This document shows, one piece after another, positions 1-6,100 of a DNA stretch of 7,050 nucleotides. The position numbers were made by a program, and so were the translations under genes. Position 1 is the first letter of the stretch; each line of letters opens with the position of its first letter. Origin of the DNA: an uncultured Clostridia bacterium. GTDB lineage: Bacteria; Bacillota; Clostridia; Christensenellales; UBA1242. The notes beneath the pieces were generated by a model. The model searched no databases. It had not been told where the DNA came from and was given only the letters and a program-made list of their open reading frames with translations. The stretch is from the NCBI GenBank assembly GCA_937891595.1, contig CALATF010000023.1, positions 1 to 7,050 of the forward strand, written 5' to 3'.

Positions 1-43
1 AGTTTCTGGTAAACGCAAACTTTTCATAATAGAATGGTAGTGT

Positions 44-74
44 AATCGAAAGCAAAGGCAGATTGCAACCGATT
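44..74. other. Hairpin 1
   Basis: AATCG (44-48) pairs with CGATT (70-74). A symmetrical 3x3 internal loop follows (49-51 and 67-69), then GCAA (52-55) pairs with TTGC (63-66) around a 7-base loop (56-62). Nine base pairs in a symmetrical arrangement are visible by eye. The element could act as single-stranded DNA or as RNA, and the sequence does not say which strand matters. Confidence 0.5.
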
Positions 75-76
75 GA

Positions 77-124
77 CTTGCGTGAAATTTCGTAAAGGTG
101 GCCACCTACGCTATATATCGCAAG
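77..124. other. Hairpin 2 with perfect 12-bp palindrome at its tip
   Basis: The outer stem CTTGCG (77-82) pairs with CGCAAG (119-124). A symmetrical 8x8 internal loop follows (83-90 and 111-118). The inner stem pairs CGT (91-93) with ACG (108-110), has a two-A bulge (94-95), then AGGT (96-99) with ACCT (104-107), closed by GGCC. The tip AGGTGGCCACCT (96-107) is a perfect 12-bp palindrome and is strikingly GC-rich for this AT-rich window. It starts two bases after hairpin 1. Possible roles are a replication-origin or packaging hairpin, a protein-binding operator, or part of a structured RNA. Confidence 0.55.
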
Positions 125-180
125 AAACGATTTGTTTTAATAAAGTCCTTATGCTTTATGATTACAAGCTTACAACTTAA

Positions 181-186
181 TATATT
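181..186 (+). promoter_or_regulatory. Possible -10 box for first operon (TATATT)
   Basis: TATATT matches the sigma-A -10 consensus at five of six positions. There is no good -35 at the usual spacing; the best is TTATGA at 156-161, matching at only three positions with a 19-base spacer. If real, transcription would begin near 193 and the direct repeat at 203-219 would lie in the leader. AT-rich DNA gives such matches by chance, so this is weak. Confidence 0.2.
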
Positions 187-202
187 TGTTTTACGCTGTG
201 CT

Positions 203-219
203 ATCGGCAAATCGGGCAA
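203..219. repeat. Tandem direct repeat, 8/9 bp
   Basis: ATCGGCAA (203-210) is followed immediately by ATCGGGCAA (211-219), identical except for one extra G. It lies about 20 bases before the ribosome binding site of the gene at 252, and the complementary motif CCGAT occurs at 69-73 in hairpin 1. It could be a small iteron-like or operator repeat, but two copies of this length may be chance. Confidence 0.35.
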
Positions 220-251
220 AGTAAAATTTTAAACATTATAAAGGAGAATTT

Positions 252-554
252 ATGGCGAATCAAAACCAAGAAAGGCGTTGGAGAGTTCCAAATCAAAGAG
301 CAAAATCATACGCCGAAGAAAGAAAATCAAAAGTCCATCATCACGGACAAAAAGAAGGTAAAAAATTAACCGATTACGAGGCAGGTCTTCGTTCTGGATA
401 CCTTCAATGCCAATCAGACCACGCAGGTCTATTCAAATATAAAAAGGCTCTTGATGAAGGTAAATCAAAATCAGAAGCTAAAAAGCTTGCTAACGAATTT
501 AAAGACAAAGTCACAGACGAAAGCTCTTTCGTTGAGCTTGCAAAAGAATTGTAG
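252..554 (+). CDS. Small basic soluble protein of unknown function (100 aa)
   Basis: I do not recognise this family. The ATG follows an AAAGGAG ribosome binding site (240-246) at good spacing. The protein is hydrophilic, rich in Lys and Arg, and has no signal peptide or membrane segment, so it should be cytoplasmic. The first ~35 residues are strongly basic (RRWRVPNQRAK, ERKSKVHHH). A central stretch DYEAGLRSGYLQCQSDHAG (about 41-59) looks like a conserved core with one Cys. The C-terminal third is Lys/Glu/Ala-rich and probably helical (about 61-100). It is the first gene of a four-gene operon, 14 bases ahead of the next start. Basic charge and position would suit a nucleic-acid-binding or regulatory role in a small phage or plasmid, but this is only inference. 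It is a real gene by ribosome site, length and codon pattern. Confidence 0.85.
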   Translation: MANQNQERRWRVPNQRAKSYAEERKSKVHHHGQKEGKKLTDYEAGLRSGYLQCQSDHAGLFKYKKALDEGKSKSEAKKLANEFKDKVTDESSFVELAKEL

Positions 555-568
555 TTGAAAGAGAATTG

Positions 569-874
569 GTGGAAAAGAATGGAAAATCATTTTACACCTA
601 CTTTATTAAAGGTGTTGTTAGAGGCAAAGAAGTACGAATTGCCGTTATGCCACCTGATTTCGGTGGATACACTGTATTAGATATCGTGTTTGGTGATGCT
701 ATGAAAGCAGACCTTATAGCAGTTCCTTATGAAATGAAGGATTCTGCTGGTAATTTACTTTCAGGAAATTCATTTTTAGCTCGAACTGTTGATGAAAATG
801 GCGAAATTTACGAATGTAAAATTAAACCTTTTAGAGCATCAGATAAGTCATTGTTAAAAATGCTTATGAGATAA
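569..874 (+). CDS. Small soluble protein, unknown; candidate ssDNA-binding protein (101 aa)
   Basis: No ATG opens this frame at the right place. GTG at 569 is chosen because the weak AAAGAG element (558-563) stands 5 bases before it; TTG at 566 is in frame but too close to that element. The protein has no membrane segment or signal. Alternating hydrophobic stretches suggest a mostly beta fold: residues ~8-29, then a PPDFGGY turn, then a strand-like IAVPYEM region. A C-terminal segment (about 82-101, KIKPFRASDKSLLKMLM) ends in a probable helix. I do not recognise the family. Its size, soluble beta-rich character and place just before the small membrane proteins match the position of the ssDNA-binding protein pV (87 aa) in filamentous phages. 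I see no sequence motif that proves this, so treat it as a positional guess. Confidence 0.82.
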   Translation: MEKNGKSFYTYFIKGVVRGKEVRIAVMPPDFGGYTVLDIVFGDAMKADLIAVPYEMKDSAGNLLSGNSFLARTVDENGEIYECKIKPFRASDKSLLKMLMR

Positions 875-897
875 AAATAAGAATATAGGAGGATTCT

Positions 898-1107
898 ATG
901 AACGAAAAACTAAAAATTACTTTATGGGTAGTTTTAGGTATTGTTTGTGCTATTGCTCTATTCAGTCTTGCAGTTGTAATAGGTTGTTCTTGTAATGGAC
1001 TAACCTTTGGAGAACAAGTATGTGAATGGTTTGGTGGAAATGCCGAAACAATCGTAGAAAATGCAGGACAAGTAGCCGAAGCAGTTGCTGAAACTCCTAT
1101 TGCATAA
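898..1107 (+). CDS. Small single-span membrane protein with acidic tail; coat-protein candidate (69 aa)
   Basis: A perfect AGGAGG (887-892) stands 5 bases before the ATG. The protein has a short basic N-terminus (NEKLK), one long hydrophobic segment (about 7-29) and an acidic, Ala/Glu-rich C-terminal tail (about 38-69) that is probably an amphipathic helix. It has four Cys (17, 30, 32, 42). V27-I28-G29-C30 fits a lipobox, so it could be a small lipoprotein cleaved before Cys30; otherwise the segment is an uncleaved membrane anchor with the tail outside. In a filamentous-phage reading, size and shape (one helix span, acidic exposed part, small residues) suit a virion coat protein, although pVIII has a cleaved signal and the charge arrangement is not the same. 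Other options are a small lipoprotein or a phage accessory membrane protein. The family is not recognised. Confidence 0.85.
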   Translation: MNEKLKITLWVVLGIVCAIALFSLAVVIGCSCNGLTFGEQVCEWFGGNAETIVENAGQVAEAVAETPIA

Positions 1108-1119
1108 GGCTAGTATCCT

Positions 1120-1278
1120 ATGAAAAGCCTATTTATTACAATTCTAATAATTGTTTTAGTGGTGTTATTTGGAACTTGGCCATTAAGCATTTTATCCAAA
1201 TTATTTGATATTCTAGCAACAGCTATTGGTTGGCTTGCAGATGCTTTAAATATTTTTGGTTGGAATGGCTTAATCTAA
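1120..1278 (+). CDS. Very small hydrophobic protein; coat or holin-like candidate (52 aa)
   Basis: This 52-codon frame (ATG 1120, TAA 1276-1278) starts 12 bases after the preceding stop. A modest AAGG (1106-1109) stands 10 bases before the ATG and overlaps that stop, as expected for a coupled operon gene. The protein begins MKSLFITILI and has one strongly hydrophobic segment (about 4-20). After a Trp-Pro break comes a second hydrophobic, amphipathic helix (about 22-48) with few charges (K27, D30, D41) and three further Trp/Phe-rich turns. It is the last gene before the terminator. It could be a second small virion protein (compare pVII/pIX/pVIII), with the first segment as signal or span. It could also be a holin-like or type I toxin-like membrane peptide. 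It is not assigned to a family. The gene call rests on position, spacing and composition. Confidence 0.68.
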   Translation: MKSLFITILIIVLVVLFGTWPLSILSKLFDILATAIGWLADALNIFGWNGLI

Positions 1279-1284
1279 CAATCT

Positions 1285-1334
1285 AAAAAGCACTATTTAG
1301 AACTTAAAACTCTATTTAGTGCTTTTTTCTTTTA
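1285..1334 (+). terminator. Rho-independent terminator ending the first operon
   Basis: AAAAAGCACTA (1285-1295) pairs with TAGTGCTTTTT (1317-1327). After two T-T mismatches, TAGA pairs again with TCTA around a 9-base loop. A T-run follows (1323-1328, then TCTTTT). The A-run on the 5' side means it could also work on the other strand. It starts 7 bases after the stop of the 52-aa gene and separates the small genes from the large exported-protein genes, as the central terminator does in Ff phages. Confidence 0.88.
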
Positions 1335-1361
1335 TAATTGCAAAAAATTTTTTCATATAAT
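1332..1361 (+). promoter_or_regulatory. Probable promoter of the second operon
   Basis: A perfect -10 box TATAAT lies at 1356-1361. The best -35 at allowed spacing is TTATAA (1332-1337), matching TTGACA at four of six positions with an 18-base spacer; the better-looking TTGCAA at 1338 is too close. Transcription would begin near 1368, giving a short leader before the gene at 1394. The position directly after a strong terminator supports a promoter here, but the -35 is weak. Confidence 0.45.
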
Positions 1362-1393
1362 ACTTTTTTCTTTTATAAAAACAAGGAGGATTT

Positions 1394-2662
1394 ATGAAAA
1401 CTTTAAAAGTTATCGGAAATTGCTGTTGCTTGTTTTTAGCTATTATTGGTGCTTTGGTATCTGTTGTTTATGCTTATTATCAAATTTTTGTTAAAGATTA
1501 TACAACGGGAACTAATTATATTGGAGACCAGATACCTATTGACCTTGTGGAAAAAGCAGATGATTTGACACAAGAAGAACTAGACTTGTATGAAGATAGA
1601 GTTTTGTTTAATGTAAATTACTACTCTAATGACAAGCAAAATGGTATTGAACTTCAAGAAATGAGATTGGATTATTTTACTGATACAAGTTTATCAACAA
1701 TTTCTTGTCGTTCGACAGGTATGCAATATATTGGCGACTTTGAAACTTATACACATTATGTGTCTAGTGATGAAGAAGCTCAAACTACTGTTTTACAAGA
1801 TTTTTACTATTATGACTCAACTAATGGTATTTCTTGGGAAGGTGGTAAATTATCTACAATTTTAAACCGTGAAACTCTTTTAACAATAAAAATTGATGAT
1901 AAACCATTTCAAATTCAACTTACAGGAAGTTATAACTATTCCACTTATGAAAGACAATGGTACACATTATGGATTTGGAATAAAGAAACAGTTCACACAG
2001 TTTACTACGATTGGGGTGATGTTTTTGCAGATGTAATGAACGCAGTTAAAAGCAATAGTGCTGGATATGGCGATTATTATATCACATTAAACTTATCTAC
2101 ATATTTCTCTGTATATGAATATGATGGTAAAAAATTCAACAAAGATTCAGGTGCTGATATAGTAAATAACTATGCAGTAATGAAATTCCATTATGACGAA
2201 AATGGTGCTAGAAATAGCAGTCAATCAATGTTTGGAATTATTGAATGTAATTCAAAATATGACATTGTTGAAGAAGAAATTGATACAACTTATTGGCAAG
2301 AAAGAATGGTTTATACACTTAAAGAAAAAGATTTAACTTATCGTTATAGTGATGTTTATAAAGGTTATTTTGTTTCATTAGATATGGATACAAAGAAAAT
2401 CTTTGAAGAAATGCCTAGAACGAAAGTTAATATAAATTTAGACTTATCTGATAAGTCAAAAAATATAGTTGGATTAGATTATAACGCATTTGAAAATTTT
2501 GAAATTGATACTTTAACTATTAAAGGACAATCTCAAACATTCTATATGTTAGATAAATCGTTATATAACACTCGAATACAAACATTAAAGTATTCAAAAG
2601 GAATTAACCTCGATATTGCTGAAAATGCAATAAATAATGAATATGTGGAGGTGGTTCTATGA
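1394..2662 (+). CDS. Membrane-anchored exported protein, unknown family (422 aa)
   Basis: AAGGAGGA (1383-1390) precedes the ATG. One hydrophobic segment covers about residues 6-31 and includes three consecutive Cys (10-12). The positive residues before it (K3, K5) predict N-in, C-out topology, so about 390 residues are outside the cell or in the virion. The outer part is rich in Tyr, Asp, Asn and Thr, looks beta-rich and has only two Cys (105 and 285), which could form a disulfide. I see no LPXTG sorting motif, C-terminal span, enzyme motif or internal repeat, and I do not recognise the family. It opens the second operon and its TGA stop overlaps the next ATG (ATGA), so translation of the pair is probably coupled. 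In an inovirus reading it would be a minor coat or adsorption protein; otherwise, a surface protein. Confidence 0.9.
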   Translation: MKTLKVIGNCCCLFLAIIGALVSVVYAYYQIFVKDYTTGTNYIGDQIPIDLVEKADDLTQEELDLYEDRVLFNVNYYSNDKQNGIELQEMRLDYFTDTSLSTISCRSTGMQYIGDFETYTHYVSSDEEAQTTVLQDFYYYDSTNGISWEGGKLSTILNRETLLTIKIDDKPFQIQLTGSYNYSTYERQWYTLWIWNKETVHTVYYDWGDVFADVMNAVKSNSAGYGDYYITLNLSTYFSVYEYDGKKFNKDSGADIVNNYAVMKFHYDENGARNSSQSMFGIIECNSKYDIVEEEIDTTYWQERMVYTLKEKDLTYRYSDVYKGYFVSLDMDTKKIFEEMPRTKVNINLDLSDKSKNIVGLDYNAFENFEIDTLTIKGQSQTFYMLDKSLYNTRIQTLKYSKGINLDIAENAINNEYVEVVL

Positions 2663-3177
2663 AGTGGTACACCTATGTAATCTGTATTGTTCTTATATTA
2701 GTTGGTACTTTTTTAGGTATAGAACTTTATAAGGACATAAAAGCAGAAAGCTATGTAAATGGCTCTATTGATATTTCAAATCAGTTTAGTCAAGAGAGCT
2801 TTAATTATTCATCTACAAGTGTGGTTTTTTATAATGACATTTATAATGATGCAAATCCAGATGAATATTATTTTGAAACTGAACAATTAAGAGTCGAAAG
2901 CTTTAATGGTATAGAAAAGCAATATCGTGTGGAACTTAATGATTTTGTATTACTTGATGCTGAAATTAAAGCAGGTTCTATATTTACAACAATAAATATG
3001 GATTTTTATAACACAAGTGGCGAAATTGTTTGCAGTTCTTCAATGAGTTTATCTATTCAATTTTTAAGCAATAAAACACAACTACGACTTGCTACTAATG
3101 GTCAAGAAAATGCTTCGTTTTTAGAACAATATTTTTCTGACAATGGTATCAGGTTAAGTGTTGTAGAAATCTTATAA
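2659..3177 (+). CDS. Small membrane-anchored exported protein, unknown family (172 aa)
   Basis: The ATG overlaps the previous TGA stop. GGAGG (2647-2651), inside the end of the preceding gene, sits 7 bases before the start, so the two products are probably made in linked amounts. Residues ~4-23 form one hydrophobic segment; the remaining ~145 residues should be outside. That part is rich in Ser, Asn, Tyr and Phe, looks beta-rich and has one Cys (125). A faint resemblance to the preceding protein can be seen. VVFYNDIYND followed by EQLRVESF compares with VLFNVNYYSND followed by QEMRLDYF, which hints at a shared domain but is too weak to claim. The stop overlaps the ribosome binding site of the next gene. 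No family is recognised. A minor virion protein or a partner of the large fibre protein is possible by context. Confidence 0.9.
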   Translation: MKWYTYVICIVLILVGTFLGIELYKDIKAESYVNGSIDISNQFSQESFNYSSTSVVFYNDIYNDANPDEYYFETEQLRVESFNGIEKQYRVELNDFVLLDAEIKAGSIFTTINMDFYNTSGEIVCSSSMSLSIQFLSNKTQLRLATNGQENASFLEQYFSDNGIRLSVVEIL

Positions 3178-3187
3178 GGAGGACTTA

Positions 3188-6100
3188 ATGGAAACAAGAA
3201 AAATATTAGGTTTAATATTTAGTCTTGTTTTTCTAGGTGCTTTCGCATTTGTTCTATCTTGGGGCATTATTAACTTCAATAAAGTAAAAGAAGGTATGTC
3301 AGGTACTGAACTTTATACACAAGAAGATTTGAATAATGCCTATCAAGATGGATATGATACAGCACTAGAAAACAAAGATGAATATGATGAATTGATTAGT
3401 GGTTATAGAGATACAATAACTACACTTAATGACAATATTTCTCAATTAAATTCTCAAATAACAAATTTAAAAAATTCTAATCAAGATTGTCAAAATCAGA
3501 TTGCAAATTTGAATTATGCCAAAGCAAATCTTGAAAGCGAGATTGTTAGGTTAAATGAAAATAAATCTGATAATGAAAAAACTATTGATAGCTTGAATAG
3601 TCAAATTACAAGTTTGAATAGTCAAATTACAAACTTAAATGATACGATTGATACTAATGAAATTACTATAAATAGTTTAAATAATCAAATTACAAGCTTA
3701 AATACTCAAATTGCAGGATTAAATCAAACTATTACAAATAACGATAAAATTATTTCTGATTTACGCATCAATATCAATGAGTTAAATGCTGAAATAGAAA
3801 GATTAACTAATTCTAATCAATCAAATCAAACTGAAATTAACATTTTAAAGAATCAAGTTAATACATTAAATGAGCAAATTGTTTCGTTAGATAATCAGAA
3901 TAAAGAGTATTTGGCAACAATAGATTCATTAGAAGCTGAAATTTCACAATTAACAGCAGAAAAAAATAATTTGATTATTGAAAACACTAATTATTACAAT
4001 ACTATTTCTAGCTTAAATAATCAAATTGTTAATTTGCAAAATGTAAATACTCAATTAGAAAACACTAATACACTTCACTTAAATACAATTTCTAGTTTAA
4101 ATACTCAAATTGCAAGTTTAAATCAACAGATTAGTGATATAACTTATCAAAGTCAAAATAATAATTCTACTATATCTTCGCTTAATGCAAAGATTAAAGA
4201 ATTAGAAGAAAGTGTGCAATATTATGAAAATTATATTGCTAGTTTAGAAAATGATAATCAAGTAGTTGCAACCTTTGAATATGATGGTAGTGTTTATAAT
4301 ATTCAAATGGTTAATAAAGGTTCAACTCTTGCAGTTGCAACTCCACAAGATACTAATTATGTAATTTTCAATGGTTGGACAGTTGATGGAACAATGATTG
4401 ATTTATCAACTTACATAATCAATGAAAATACTAAAATTGTTGCAGATTTAACATATAAATATGATGTTGTATTTAAGGTTGATGACACAGTTTATAATTC
4501 ACAAATTATTACTAATAATGATTGTCCTATCTTACCTGAAAATCCTACAAAGTCTGGCTATGAGTTTGATGGTTGGTCAACAGATGGTGTTTCTGTTATT
4601 GAAAATGTAGAAACAAAGAAAATTACTTCTAATACAACTTATCAAGCTGTATTTACAAAACTTCATTCAGTAAAATTCTTATATGAAGATATAACAAAAT
4701 CTACTCAAACAATAAGAAATGGTGCAAGTGCAACGTTTGTTAATGTAGATAACACAATGTATAAGATATTTAATGGCTGGAAAGTTAATGGAAGTATAGT
4801 TGATGTTGCAACCTATAAAATAACAACTGATACAACTTTTGTTGCTGACATAACTTATAGATATGATGTTGTTTATAAGGTTGATGATACACCTTATAAT
4901 TCACAAATAATAACTGCGAATAACTATCCTAACCTTCCTACAAATCCAACAAAAGATGGATATGAATTTGAAGGCTGGTCGTTAAATGGTACAGATATTA
5001 TAAATACTTCTACTTTACAAATAACAAATAATACAACATATTATGCTGTGTTTAGTAAATTATACAATGTTTCATTTGTTTATGAAGGAACTACTATTGC
5101 AACTCAATCAGTTAAAGAAAATGGAAAAGCAAAAGCTGTTAATGTAGATAATACTGCATATAAAGTATTTAATGGTTGGAAATTAAATGGTGAGTTTGTA
5201 AATATTTCAGATTGTGTAATTACTCAAAATACAACTTTTGAAGCAGATATAACCTATAAATATGATGTTGTATTTATGGTTGATGGCACTATTCATAATA
5301 GTCAAATCGTTGTTAAAAACGGTTGTGCTATTTTACCAAATAATCCAACAAAATCAGGATATGTATTTGATGGTTGGTCATTAGGTGGATCAACAATCAT
5401 TACTGATATTGCTTCAAGACAAGTTGTAGCTAATACAACTTATTATGCTGTATTTACAAAAGTTTATTCTGTTAAATTTGTAAGTGAAAATTTAACCATT
5501 GAAACACAATCTGTTCGTGAAGGAAGTTTTGCTCAAAATGTTGTTATTCAAAATACAGATTATAAACAATTTAATGGTTGGAAGGTTGACAATACTATTG
5601 TAAATATTTCAAGTTATGTAATTAACGCAGATACTGTATTTATAGCAGATATTTCTTATAGTTATGATGTTAAATTTATGGTTGATGGAAGTGCTTACAA
5701 TAGCCAAATAGTTAAGGCTAATGGTTTACCTACTATTCCAAGTAACCCAACAAAATCAGGTTATGAATTTGATGGTTGGACTTTAAATGGAACGATTGTA
5801 AATCCATCTCAAATTGTTATAACACAAAATGTTTCTTATGTTGCTCAATTTACAAAACTTCATACTGTTAAATTTATGGTAGATAATAGTGTTTTTGCAA
5901 CTCAAACTATAAGAAATAATAATAAGACAACAATGAGTTCTATTCCTACAAAGTCAGGTTTTGATTTCGTTGGTTGGTCTTTAAATAATACAAATACAGT
6001 TAATGTTTCTGATATTACAATAACAAGCAATATAACATTCTATGCTATTTTCAAAGAATCTTCTGGATTGTTTGTTGATGGTGTAATGACAAAAACTTGG

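Larger units (their letters stand above)
1..251. other. Non-coding, hairpin-rich left region (possible origin/packaging or structured RNA)
   Basis: I find no supportable gene here. The stretch holds two adjacent well-formed hairpins (44-74 and 77-124), a weaker hairpin (140-159: ATAAAG/CTTTAT, 8-base loop), a tandem direct repeat (203-219) and the ribosome binding site of the first gene (240-246). Positions 2-40 are open in one + frame and end in TAG, so they could be the last 12 codons of an upstream gene, but nothing confirms it. If the window belongs to a filamentous phage, this would be the natural place for the intergenic region with origin and packaging hairpins. It could equally be a structured RNA or an mRNA leader. 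Function is inferred only from structure and position. Confidence 0.4.

Noticed and set aside
73..78. TTGACT, a near-perfect -35 box
   Set aside because: There is no -10-like sequence 15-20 bases downstream; that interval is the GC-rich palindrome.
1..105. Open - strand frame of 35 codons reading off the left edge (GTG at 105-103, ATG at 27-25 starting MKSLRLPET)
   Set aside because: No ribosome binding site precedes either start, and the frame runs straight through the two hairpins with a Cys/His/Phe-rich composition typical of antisense reading. It could only be real if it extends far to the left, which cannot be seen.
165..200. Possible dif/Xer site for phage integration
   Set aside because: The AT-rich core near TTAATATATTTG does not match the paired XerC/XerD arms of Firmicute dif well enough.
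158..232. 24-codon + strand frame MITSLQLNIF... before the first gene
   Set aside because: There is no Shine-Dalgarno sequence, it is very short, and nothing suggests a leader peptide such as an amino-acid run or attenuator.
2660..2662. TGA read as Trp (Mollicute-type code)
   Set aside because: Reading through would add only a few residues before another stop, and the ATGA overlap with a good ribosome site for the next gene is a normal stop/start arrangement.
3380..4258. CRISPR-like or other spaced repeat array
   Set aside because: The repeats are in frame, in units of seven codons, with no unique spacers; they encode a coiled coil.
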